From Dyadobacter sp. SG02 (lineage in GTDB: Bacteria; Bacteroidota; Bacteroidia; Cytophagales; Spirosomataceae), in contig NZ_FNYL01000003.1 in NCBI RefSeq assembly GCF_900109045.1, positions 372,001 to 436,000 of the forward strand: a stretch of 64,000 nucleotides of DNA, read 5' to 3'. This document shows positions 1-7,844 of this stretch, one piece after another (position 1 is the stretch's first letter; each line of letters begins with the position of its first letter). The position numbers and the translations under genes are program-made. The notes under the pieces are model-generated. The model made no database searches, was not told the DNA's origin, and saw only the letters and a program-made list of their open reading frames with translations.

Positions 1-1
1 T

Positions 2-403
2 TACCAGTTTTACGACATGCCCGCGCAGGAAGAGCTGATAAGCAAAACGAATATGGGTAAACCATTTGCCGGAACCTTCGATGCGCAATCGCAATACCGG
101 AATGGCGTGAATAATCTGCCCGAGAAGTATTTCAAATTTTCGGCGGCGCCACTTCATACGCCGAACGAAACTTTTTACTTTGTACTCGAATCGGTGAAGT
201 TCAATATTGTGCTCCCGGCCATTCCGCAACCCAATACCATTTCTGATTTCCTGCAAAAAACATCATATTACAGTAATAATTACGAGTACTCGCTTTACAA
301 ACCAAAGCTCCCCGAAGGAAAATACCGCGCCTGGATCATGTCCCGCGACGAATCCCGCAAATGGGAGTCGGTGAATACCGGCAAGCAAGTGCTGTTTTAC
401 TAG
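2..403 (+). CDS. C-terminal part of an unidentified protein (5' end outside window)
   Basis: The reading frame is open from base 2, so the gene starts upstream of the window; about 133 C-terminal residues are visible and the internal ATG at 17 need not be the start. The end of the protein reads LPEGKYRAWIMSRDESRKW, which resembles the terminal beta-sandwich of exported or membrane proteins, but I do not recognise the family and no catalytic motif is visible. It ends 23 bp before exonuclease III on the same strand, so the two could share a transcript. Function unknown. Confidence 0.6.
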   Translation, partial: YQFYDMPAQEELISKTNMGKPFAGTFDAQSQYRNGVNNLPEKYFKFSAAPLHTPNETFYFVLESVKFNIVLPAIPQPNTISDFLQKTSYYSNNYEYSLYKPKLPEGKYRAWIMSRDESRKWESVNTGKQVLFY

Positions 404-426
404 GCCGTTGACGGCTACCCTCATTT

Positions 427-1191
427 ATGCAAATACTTACGTACAATCTGAACGGCATCCGTGCCGCATTAAAAAACGGCCTGCTCGACTGGCTTCAAAC
501 TACACCGGCCGATATTCTCTGTTTTCAGGAAGTGAAGGCTACGCCCGACGTGGTCGACCTTTCCGGTTTCCGGGCGCTGGGTTATGAGCTTGTCGGCTGG
601 CATGCGGCCGAGAAAAAGGGTTACAGCGGAGTGGCTATTTTCTCCAAAATCAAACCGGACAATGTGATAGCAGGCTGCGGTATTCCGGCTTACGATTCGG
701 AAGGGCGCGTGCTTCGGGCAGATTTTGGCGATGTTACCGTGCTGAACTGCTATTTCCCATCGGGTACCAGCGGCGATGTGCGGCAGAGCGTGAAAATGCG
801 CTTCCTGGCCGATTTTTTTGTCTGGGTAAATGAATTGAGAAAAGAGCGCCCGAACCTGATCATCTGCGGCGACTACAATATCGCACACACCGAAATCGAC
901 ATCCACGACCCGGTGCGCAACCAGAAATCATCAGGCTTCCTGCCCGAAGAGCGCGCCTGGATGACCGAATGGTTCGCAAATGGCTACACCGACGCCTTCC
1001 GTTTCATGAACCCGACCCTCCGCCAATACTCCTGGTGGACCTACCGAGCAGGCGCCCGGGGCAATAACAAAGGCTGGCGTATCGATTACATTTCCGTCGC
1101 CGAGCCCCTCAAATCCCGCATCACCGCGGCCCGGCAATACAATGACGCCGTCCATTCGGACCATTGCCCGGTGTGGTTGGAAATTGAGTAG
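427..1191 (+). CDS. xth: Exodeoxyribonuclease III
   Basis: A 254-aa protein of the usual length for the ExoIII/AP-endonuclease branch of the exonuclease-endonuclease-phosphatase fold. It should cleave at abasic sites and degrade duplex DNA from 3' ends in base excision repair. Visible family motifs are the N-terminal YNLNGIRAA with the metal-ligand region, FQEVK with Glu35 as metal ligand, the CGDYNIAH active-site segment near residue 147, and the terminal HSDHCPV with Asp245 and His246. The gene lies 23 bp after the truncated first gene. Nothing unusual is seen. Confidence 0.93.
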   Translation: MQILTYNLNGIRAALKNGLLDWLQTTPADILCFQEVKATPDVVDLSGFRALGYELVGWHAAEKKGYSGVAIFSKIKPDNVIAGCGIPAYDSEGRVLRADFGDVTVLNCYFPSGTSGDVRQSVKMRFLADFFVWVNELRKERPNLIICGDYNIAHTEIDIHDPVRNQKSSGFLPEERAWMTEWFANGYTDAFRFMNPTLRQYSWWTYRAGARGNNKGWRIDYISVAEPLKSRITAARQYNDAVHSDHCPVWLEIE

Positions 1192-1234
1192 GGCATTGGG
1201 GTAAATGTGTGTTTCAATGCAGGTGATAATTGTT

Positions 1235-1242
1235 TATTTTTG
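1235..1242 (+). promoter_or_regulatory. Bacteroidota -7 element upstream of the Uma2-type gene
   Basis: TATTTTTG is an exact match to the Bacteroidota -7 consensus TAnnTTTG and lies 24 bp before the ATG at 1267. A well-spaced -33 TTG is not evident, so this is only a candidate. Confidence 0.35.
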
Positions 1243-1266
1243 ATAGAAGCAAAAACTCAATGACCT

Positions 1267-1848
1267 ATGGATACCGACATGCTGGTGACTTTTAGAACGG
1301 TTAGGCCGATGAGTGATGACGAATTCTTTGAATTCTGCCAAATAAACGACACACTGGAGTTCGAACGGGACTCGCATGGAAACATTATACTTATGTCACC
1401 AACTGGATCTATTGGAGGAGGGTTCAATGCAGATGTAACCACTGCTTTGAATGTTTGGAACAGGCAATCAGGCCTGGGAAAGGTGTTTGAATCATCGTCG
1501 GGTTTTAAATTACCCGATGGCTCCATCAGGTCGCCGGATGTATCGTGGATTAGGAAGGAAAGATGGAATGCGATTTCGAGAGAGGAAAAGTTGAAATTTG
1601 CTCCGATTTGCCCGGATTTCGTTATCGAAATCCGTTCTGTATCTGATGGCTTGCAGTATTTGGTGGATAAAATGAAAGAATACATGGCAAACGGAGCCCA
1701 ATTGGGCTGGTTGATCGACAGTTTCGATGAAAAGGTGCATGTTTTTCGCATCGATGGTACTGTCGAAATCAAGCAAATCAATGAGATTCTTTCAGATGAG
1801 CAAATCCTTCCAGGCTTTTCAATCGACCTTACGGAGTTCCTCGAATAA
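1267..1848 (+). CDS. Uma2 family (DUF820) putative restriction-endonuclease-fold protein
   Basis: A 193-aa protein typical of the Uma2/DUF820 family, which has a PD-(D/E)xK nuclease fold and is expanded in Cyanobacteria and present in Bacteroidota; its biological role is not established. Seen in the sequence: RSPDVSWIRKERW (Asp of the active site), PDFVIEIRS (the E-x-R/K strand) and the DKMKEYMANGAQLGWLID helix-strand that is very characteristic of the family. The gene stands alone between xth and rluE, without a partner methylase or antitoxin. Its codon use looks more AT-rich than the flanking genes, which may point to acquisition, but I did not compute this. Confidence 0.85.
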   Translation: MDTDMLVTFRTVRPMSDDEFFEFCQINDTLEFERDSHGNIILMSPTGSIGGGFNADVTTALNVWNRQSGLGKVFESSSGFKLPDGSIRSPDVSWIRKERWNAISREEKLKFAPICPDFVIEIRSVSDGLQYLVDKMKEYMANGAQLGWLIDSFDEKVHVFRIDGTVEIKQINEILSDEQILPGFSIDLTEFLE

Positions 1849-1877
1849 CAGTTCACAGTTAACCAATACCCTCCATT

Positions 1878-2483
1878 TTGTTCCAATACTACCTCATTTA
1901 CAAGCCCTTCGGAATGCTCTCGCAATTCTCCCGCGAAGGCGATCATCAAACGCTGGCTGATCTCGATTTTACATTTGCCAAAGACATTTACCCGGTCGGG
2001 CGCCTCGATGCAGATAGCGAGGGGCTATTGCTTTTATCCAACGACAATTTCCTTAAAACCAAACTGCTCGAACCGCGTAACAGACACACACGTACGTATT
2101 ACGTGCAGGTGGAAGGCGAGGCGACAGACGAGGTTTGCCGGCAGCTTTCCAGCGGCGTGAGCATTTCTATCAATGGGAAACAATACAAAACGCTCCCGGC
2201 AGAGGTATCTCGAATAGAAGAGCCCGAGCTGCCCGAGCGCAATCCGCCCATCCGTTTCCGGAAGAATATTCCTACTTCGTGGCTGTCGGTTACATTGCAT
2301 GAGGGCAAGAACCGGCAGGTGCGGCGGATGACCGCCGCGGTCGGTTTCCCGACGCTCAGACTGGTGCGGTGGTCTATCGGAAAAATTTCATTGGCGGATA
2401 AGGAAATAAATTTTCCTAAACCAGGGGACGTATGGGAAGTTACGCCGAAAGAGGCTAAACTTTTTTATGAAAGGACCTTTTGA
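1878..2483 (+). CDS. rluE: 23S rRNA pseudouridine synthase, RluE type
   Basis: A 201-aa RsuA/RluE-family pseudouridine synthase without an S4 domain, which fits RluE (modifies U2457 of 23S rRNA in E. coli numbering). The catalytic signature GRLDADSEGLLLL is at residues 41-53 with Asp44 as the expected catalytic residue, and GKNRQVRRM is present near residue 142. The chosen start is a TTG at 1878: the family's N-terminal strand (YLIYKPFGMLSQF) begins only three residues later and no suitable ATG precedes it. It starts 29 bp after the Uma2 gene. Confidence 0.9.
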   Translation: MFQYYLIYKPFGMLSQFSREGDHQTLADLDFTFAKDIYPVGRLDADSEGLLLLSNDNFLKTKLLEPRNRHTRTYYVQVEGEATDEVCRQLSSGVSISINGKQYKTLPAEVSRIEEPELPERNPPIRFRKNIPTSWLSVTLHEGKNRQVRRMTAAVGFPTLRLVRWSIGKISLADKEINFPKPGDVWEVTPKEAKLFYERTF

Positions 2484-2509
2484 CGAGGGGATAAATCGCT
2501 TGCCCTGAC

Positions 2510-2539
2510 TTGCCAAACCGGAGAGAAGGCTTAATTTTG
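2510..2539 (+). promoter_or_regulatory. Predicted mutS promoter (TTG-N19-TAATTTTG)
   Basis: TTG at 2510-2512 is separated by 19 bp from TAATTTTG at 2532-2539, matching the -33/-7 consensus used by the primary sigma factor of Bacteroidota (TTG, 17-23 bp, TAnnTTTG). Initiation would be near 2545, leaving a leader of roughly 28 nt before the TTG start codon of mutS. Confidence 0.55.
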
Positions 2540-2572
2540 TACAAATCCTTGTTCTTAAAATTAGGCTGATAA

Positions 2573-5167
2573 TTGGCAAAGGCACACAAAGAAACTCCGC
2601 TTAATAAACAATACAATCAGATCAAAGCCAAATACCCCGGGGCACTCCTGCTCTTCCGGGTTGGTGACTTTTATGAGACTTTCGGAGAGGATGCGGTAAG
2701 GGCTTCCAAAATTCTCGGCATCGTGCTTACGCGCCGGAACAATGGCGGCGCGCACGAGGAACTGGCTGGTTTTCCACACCATTCACTGGACAATTATCTG
2801 CCGAAACTCGTCCGTGCAGGCGAGCGCGTGGCGATTTGCGACCAGCTAGAAGACCCGGCAACAGCCAAAGGTATTGTCAAACGCGGGGTGACGGAGCTTG
2901 TTACGCCTGGGGTGTCGTTCAACGACAATGTGCTCGATATCCGTAAGAACAATTACCTGGCGGCGATACACGTCGGCTCCGACGGAATTTACGGGCTTGC
3001 TTTCCTGGACATTTCCACGGGCGAATTTATGGCCTCGCAAGGCAATGCGGCGTATGTCGATAAAATGCTGCAAGGCTTCGGCCCGGCCGAGGTGCTGTAC
3101 TGCAAAAAGCATAAACAAGAATTCAACGAACTTTTCGGAGGTAAATACCATACTTTTCACCTGGAAGACTGGTGCTTCGGCTATGATTATGGCTACGAGC
3201 AATTGACCGGGCATTTCCAGACCACCACTTTAAAGGGTTACGGCATCGAATTGCTGCCGCTGGGCATTATTGCGGCCGGCGTGATATTGCATTACCTGCG
3301 CGAAACCGAACACAAGGAAGTGGCGCATATCAGCCGCATTACCCGGCTGGAAGAGGAAAAATATGTGTGGCTCGATCGTTTTACCGTCCGTAACCTCGAA
3401 CTGGTTTATCCGCAACAGGAAGGCGGTGTGCCGCTGATCGACATTCTCGATCATACGGTTACGCCAATGGGCGCGAGGCAGTTACGCAAATGGATGGTGC
3501 TGCCGCTGAAAGACAAGGCGCCTATTGAGGAACGTCTCAGTGCAGTTGCGCATTTCCTTGGGCATGAAGACCTCCATGAGTCACTAGTCGGGTATTTTAA
3601 ACAGATCGGCGACCTGGAACGACTGATTTCCAAAGTGGCCGTGCGGCGTATCAATCCACGGGAACTGGTTCAGCTTAAAAAATCGCTGAAACAGATAGCG
3701 CCCGTAAAGGAATTGCTGACGGGCGGGATATTGGACAAATTTGCTACCCAGCTGAATGCCTGCGAGGCATTGGTGGAGAAAATAGACCGCGAGCTGCGTG
3801 AAGATGCGCCGGTACTCTCCAATCAGGGACGCATGATCCAGAGCGGCGTGGACAGCGAACTGGACGAATTGCACGCGATTTCATACGAAGGCAAGGATTA
3901 TCTGATCAAACTTCAAAACCGCGAGATCGAGCGGACGGGGATTGGTTCGCTAAAAATCGCCTACAACAAGGTTTTCGGTTACTACCTCGAGGTTACCCAC
4001 GCACATCAGAGCAAAGTCCCTTCCGACTGGATCCGCAAGCAGACACTCGTGAATGCGGAACGATACATTACCCCCGAGCTCAAAGAATACGAAGAAAAGA
4101 TCATGAATGCGGAGGACCGCATTTCGGCGATCGAATTCAGGCTGTTCAGCGACATTGTTCAAGTGGCTTCCGAATATGTGGGTGCCATCCAGCAGAATGC
4201 AGGGGTCATATCCGCACTCGATGTGCTGAGCTCGTTTGCATTGGTTGCCCGGAAGAATAAATATGTACAACCGTCCATCAGCGAGGGTAATGAGCTGGAT
4301 ATCAAGGAAGGCCGCCACCCGGTGATCGAGCAGCAGTTGCCCGTAGGCGAGAGCTACGTGCCGAACGACGTTTACCTCGACGATGCCAGCCAGCAGATCA
4401 TCATCATTACCGGTCCTAACATGGCCGGTAAATCGGCGTTGCTCCGGCAAACGGCGCTCATTGTGCTGATGGCGCAAATGGGCAGTTTTGTCCCGGCCAA
4501 ATCGGCGACGATCGGGTTGGTGGACAAGGTTTTCACAAGGGTAGGAGCGAGCGACAACCTCAGCAAGGGGGAAAGTACGTTCATGGTCGAAATGACGGAA
4601 ACAGCCAGTATCCTGAACAATCTGAGCAGCAAGAGCCTGGTGCTGATGGACGAGATCGGCCGCGGAACAAGTACCTACGACGGCGTTTCCATTGCCTGGG
4701 CCATTACGGAATACCTTCATAGTCAGCCTGATTGCAGGCCCAAAACGCTTTTCGCGACCCACTACCACGAACTGAATCAGCTTGCCGAAGACTTTCCACG
4801 CATTAAAAACTTCAATGTGGCCGTAAAGGAGGTGGACAACAAGGTGGTTTTTCTACGGAAACTTAAACCTGGCGGCAGCGCACACAGTTTCGGTATCCAC
4901 GTGGCGCAGATCGCAGGTATGCCACAGCCGATCGTTTTGCGTGCGAGCGAGATCATGCATCATCTTGAAAAAGACCACGTTGCGCACGAGCACAAGAAAC
5001 GGGTAAAGGACATTCCGAAAAACAACTTCCAGCTCAGCATTTTCGAACCGGCCGATCCGAAGCTCGACGAGTTGAAAGAAAAGTTGTTGCTGGTGGATGT
5101 AAACACACTATCACCCATCGAAGCATTGCTGAAACTGAACGAGTTCCAGAAGCTTGTCAAGAAGTAA
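2573..5167 (+). CDS. mutS: DNA mismatch repair protein MutS
   Basis: An 864-aa MutS that recognises mismatches and, as an ATPase clamp, licenses MutL in post-replicative repair. Visible are the mismatch-binding domain with the FRVGDFYETF segment (the Phe-x-Glu wedge) near residue 33, the Walker A GPNMAGKS near 613, Walker B LVLMDEIGRGTS near 688 and the ATHYHEL switch near 725. The start is TTG at 2573, forced by an in-frame TAA directly before it at 2570-2572 and by the fit of the next residues to the family N-terminus. A Bacteroidota promoter lies just upstream. Length and domains are complete. Confidence 0.96.
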   Translation: MAKAHKETPLNKQYNQIKAKYPGALLLFRVGDFYETFGEDAVRASKILGIVLTRRNNGGAHEELAGFPHHSLDNYLPKLVRAGERVAICDQLEDPATAKGIVKRGVTELVTPGVSFNDNVLDIRKNNYLAAIHVGSDGIYGLAFLDISTGEFMASQGNAAYVDKMLQGFGPAEVLYCKKHKQEFNELFGGKYHTFHLEDWCFGYDYGYEQLTGHFQTTTLKGYGIELLPLGIIAAGVILHYLRETEHKEVAHISRITRLEEEKYVWLDRFTVRNLELVYPQQEGGVPLIDILDHTVTPMGARQLRKWMVLPLKDKAPIEERLSAVAHFLGHEDLHESLVGYFKQIGDLERLISKVAVRRINPRELVQLKKSLKQIAPVKELLTGGILDKFATQLNACEALVEKIDRELREDAPVLSNQGRMIQSGVDSELDELHAISYEGKDYLIKLQNREIERTGIGSLKIAYNKVFGYYLEVTHAHQSKVPSDWIRKQTLVNAERYITPELKEYEEKIMNAEDRISAIEFRLFSDIVQVASEYVGAIQQNAGVISALDVLSSFALVARKNKYVQPSISEGNELDIKEGRHPVIEQQLPVGESYVPNDVYLDDASQQIIIITGPNMAGKSALLRQTALIVLMAQMGSFVPAKSATIGLVDKVFTRVGASDNLSKGESTFMVEMTETASILNNLSSKSLVLMDEIGRGTSTYDGVSIAWAITEYLHSQPDCRPKTLFATHYHELNQLAEDFPRIKNFNVAVKEVDNKVVFLRKLKPGGSAHSFGIHVAQIAGMPQPIVLRASEIMHHLEKDHVAHEHKKRVKDIPKNNFQLSIFEPADPKLDELKEKLLLVDVNTLSPIEALLKLNEFQKLVKK

Positions 5168-5219
5168 ATTCAATTTCAATGTTATACCAATCAATCTCCT
5201 ATAACCGCTAACCTAGTTT

Positions 5220-6410
5220 ATGAAAAACTCGACCCGCTTTCAGTTGATGGCCATGATGTTCCTGCTCTATTTTGTGTGGGGTGCATGGTACGGGCAAATG
5301 AGCAAGTATATGTTTACAGAATTGGGCGCAACGGGCGTCCAGGTGGGAAATGCCTACGCCGCATTCTCCATCGCGATGATCATTGCACCGTTCTTCGTCG
5401 GAATGATCGCCGACCGTTATTTCGCGGCCCAGAAAGTATTGGGGATACTCAGCCTCGCGGGCGCTGCAATCTTGTACGTGCTGGCGGAAGTTAAAGATCC
5501 CGACACGTTTTTCTGGGTGATATTGGCCTATTGTATCACTTTTGCACCTGCTATGTCGCTTACGACATCCATTGCCATGCAGCAGGTTACGAATTCTGAG
5601 AAGGATTTTCCGGCTATCCGTGTAATGGGAACAGTTGCCTGGATTGCCGTTACAAACATAATCGGATACTACGAAATCGGTGGTACCGCATTGATTTTCA
5701 AGATTTCCATGTTTACCGCCGCCTTTCTCGGTGTTTACTCTTTCTTTTTACCTGATACACCCCCAAAACCGAGCGCGCACACGTCTTTCTCGGACATTTT
5801 GGGTCTGGATGCATTCAAGTTATTCAAAGACCGCTCTTTCGCGATCTTCTTCATTTCTTCTCTGCTGATCTGTATCCCGTTGTCATTCTACTATGCTATG
5901 GCAAACCCGTCACTGACGGACTCGGGTATGACCAATGTGGAAAATAAAATGTCGCTCGGTCAGGCTTCGGAAGTTGTATTTATGCTTTTGATCCCACTCG
6001 CATTTGCACGCTTCGGTGTGAAATGGATGCTCGTGGTGGGGCTTGTTGCGTGGATTATCCGCTTCATCGGTTTCGGCTACGGCGATGCTTCCAGCGAATG
6101 GCTGCTTTACCTGGCAATCGTTCTCCACGGTGTTTGCTACGACTTTTTCTTCGTTACCGGCCAGATTTATACCGATAGCAAGGCCGGTGAAAAGTACCGC
6201 TCTTCCGCGCAAGGCCTGATCTCCATCGCTACCTATGGTATCGGTATGGGTATCGGTTCGTGGATCGCCGGTGTGGTGGCTGATATGTACACGGTCGACA
6301 ATGTGAAAAACTGGACGTCGATCTGGATGGTACCTGCCGGCATCGCGGCGGTAGTACTGGTACTTTTCGTATTGTTCTTCCGGGATAACAAGATCAAGGC
6401 AACTGCATGA
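5220..6410 (+). CDS. MFS nucleoside:H+ symporter family permease
   Basis: A 396-aa polytopic protein with about 12 hydrophobic segments that belongs to the nucleoside/H+ symporter branch of the major facilitator superfamily (NupG/XapB-like). The N-terminal LLYFVWGAWYGQMSKYM and the GMIADRYFAAQKVLG loop (the MFS loop 2-3 motif) are typical. In Bacteroidota these proteins often take up nucleosides or sugar-like substrates, but the substrate cannot be read from sequence. It ends with an ATGA overlap with the next gene, so the two are translationally coupled. Confidence 0.85.
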   Translation: MKNSTRFQLMAMMFLLYFVWGAWYGQMSKYMFTELGATGVQVGNAYAAFSIAMIIAPFFVGMIADRYFAAQKVLGILSLAGAAILYVLAEVKDPDTFFWVILAYCITFAPAMSLTTSIAMQQVTNSEKDFPAIRVMGTVAWIAVTNIIGYYEIGGTALIFKISMFTAAFLGVYSFFLPDTPPKPSAHTSFSDILGLDAFKLFKDRSFAIFFISSLLICIPLSFYYAMANPSLTDSGMTNVENKMSLGQASEVVFMLLIPLAFARFGVKWMLVVGLVAWIIRFIGFGYGDASSEWLLYLAIVLHGVCYDFFFVTGQIYTDSKAGEKYRSSAQGLISIATYGIGMGIGSWIAGVVADMYTVDNVKNWTSIWMVPAGIAAVVLVLFVLFFRDNKIKATA

Positions 6411-6775
6411 AATCATTCGTGACCATCGGCCTTCTCATATTGTCCAACGCCTTCATGACGATGGCGTGGTACGGACATTTGAAATTCAAAGAGCTGGGTT
6501 GGTTTAGCAAACTGGGGCTGTTCTCCATTATCCTCATTAGTTGGGGAATAGCCCTGTTTGAATATTGTTTTCAGGTACCGGCCAACCGGATCGGCTTCAA
6601 AGAGAATGGCGGGCCGTTTTCGCTGGTGGAGCTGAAAGTGATACAGGAAGTGATCACGCTGGTCATTTTCACGATTTTTACACTGGTCTTTTTCAAAACG
6701 GAGACCTTCCGCTGGAACCACTTCGTCGGGTTCGTCTTTCTCGTCCTGGCGGTTTACTTCATATTCAGGAAATAA
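6407..6775 (+). CDS. DUF486 (DMT-like) small membrane protein
   Basis: A 122-aa protein with four predicted membrane helices that matches the DUF486/COG3169 family, small relatives of drug/metabolite transporters. The segment SNAFMTMAWYGHLKF near residue 13 and the central FEYCFQVPANRIGF near residue 50 are diagnostic. Function in this family is not established. It overlaps the permease gene by 4 bp and is followed at once by a strong terminator, so it is the last gene of a two-gene operon. Confidence 0.85.
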   Translation: MKSFVTIGLLILSNAFMTMAWYGHLKFKELGWFSKLGLFSIILISWGIALFEYCFQVPANRIGFKENGGPFSLVELKVIQEVITLVIFTIFTLVFFKTETFRWNHFVGFVFLVLAVYFIFRK

Positions 6776-6809
6776 AAAATGCCTGCAAGTTCACTTGCAG
6801 GCATTTTTT
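6774..6809. terminator. Bidirectional intrinsic terminator
   Basis: GCCTGCAAG (6781-6789) pairs perfectly with CTTGCAGGC (6794-6802) around a TTCA loop, flanked by A6 on the left and T7 on the right. It serves the DUF486 operon on the plus strand and the RRM gene on the minus strand, which converge here. Confidence 0.85.
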
Positions 6810-6822
6810 ATTTGGATTAATA

Positions 6823-7506
6823 TCAATCCCAATCGTCGCCGCCACCGAACCGGCGTCCATAGTCTTTTGAACCACCCCCGCCTTTTTTGTTGCTGTAACG
6901 GTCTTCGGTCTTCGGTCTCCCTCCCTGCTGGTGACGATTATGGTCGTGTCCGCGGTCGTGGTACCCTTTATCGCGTTGCTTGTCGGGTTGGCGGAAGTTG
7001 GTTCCGCCTCCTCCTGCGAAGCTCCGGTCGCCAAAGCTGCGTTCGGCAGGTTTAGCGGGTGGTGTGCCCGGTGCGTCATCATCGTCCTGGTCGTCATCGT
7101 CAAGCGATGGTTCCTGGCGGGTATAATCCCTGCCTGTATTTCTATCTTGATTATAAGGCGTTCTGTTACCTGGACCGTCATTGCCTGCCGGTCGTGGCCG
7201 GTTAAAGCCTTCGCGGTTGCGCGTATCGGGCCGGGAAGCGCCGCTACCGCCATCGCTTCTGGGCTCTCTCTTCTGGGATTCGTTCACAACCAGCGGCCTG
7301 CCGTACATATCTGCCCCGTTCAGTGCATTAATGGCGGCTCTCGCCTCTGTTTCATCGGGCATTTCCACAAACCCGAACCCTTTGCTTTGACGTGTAATTT
7401 TGTCAATGATAATTTTCGCCGAGCTTACTTTACCATACTTTTCGAAAGCTTCACGCAGCTCGCTTTCCTTTAACTTAAAAGAAAGACTACCAACAAAAAT
7501 GTCCAT
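6823..7506 (-). CDS. RRM-domain RNA-binding protein with long Arg/Gly/Asp-rich tail
   Basis: A 227-aa protein. Residues 1-80 form a canonical RNA recognition motif with RNP2 (IFVGSL, residues 3-8) and RNP1 (KGFGFVEM, 42-49), the aromatic positions Phe44 and Phe46 being retained. Residues about 85-227 are low-complexity: rich in Arg, Gly, Asp and Asn, with an acidic DDDDQDDDDA stretch, and likely disordered. Bacteroidota carry several short RRM proteins implicated in global post-transcriptional effects; most are about 80-110 aa, so the tail here is unusually long and recalls condensate-forming or RGG proteins. Monocistronic. Confidence 0.88.
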   Translation of the reverse strand: MDIFVGSLSFKLKESELREAFEKYGKVSSAKIIIDKITRQSKGFGFVEMPDETEARAAINALNGADMYGRPLVVNESQKREPRSDGGSGASRPDTRNREGFNRPRPAGNDGPGNRTPYNQDRNTGRDYTRQEPSLDDDDQDDDDAPGTPPAKPAERSFGDRSFAGGGGTNFRQPDKQRDKGYHDRGHDHNRHQQGGRPKTEDRYSNKKGGGGSKDYGRRFGGGDDWD

Positions 7507-7811
7507 GAAACGCCTTGTTTTTTATTGATTTAGATGTAATAAATATATTTACTTTAACTGACTCATTTTCATATCAAGAGCTAAACGCGGTTTATTTACT
7601 TCTCTTGATCTTGATTTTCTGATTATTATATCAAAGCTAAATAAAATTGCCCAAAGTGATCCAAGAGGACATTTTTTAATTTTTTTCTAAAATTTCAGCC
7701 GGACGTCGTAAATAAAGTCGCGGACCGATCGGATCGAATACATCATGGCTTTCCGAAAGGGTGGGTCGAGCATCTCCGGGCAAGGCAGGTCCGGAATGTG
7801 TGCGGAAATAA
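7507..7811. other. Intergenic region upstream of the RRM gene
   Basis: About 300 bp of AT-rich DNA without a convincing gene. On the minus strand a -7-like element TAGCTTTG (plus strand 7632-7639) is the best promoter candidate for the RRM gene, giving a leader of about 120 nt, but a correctly spaced -33 TTG was not found. A 68-codon minus-strand frame at 7676-7882 crosses the terminator of the next gene and is not believed. Confidence 0.4.
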
Positions 7812-7838
7812 AAATGCCCCGCAAATAGCAGGGCATTT
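7812..7838 (-). terminator. Terminator of the HEAT/DUF1080 operon
   Basis: On the minus strand AAATGCCC is followed after an 11-nt loop by GGGCATTT and then a T-rich tract (bases just below 7812). It begins 7 nt after the stop codon of the HEAT/DUF1080 gene. Confidence 0.75.
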
Positions 7839-7844
7839 CTCCAA

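Noticed and set aside
3950..4768. Large minus-strand frame inside mutS
   Set aside because: It is antisense to the conserved MutS ATPase domain and codes for a composition-biased, unrelated sequence.
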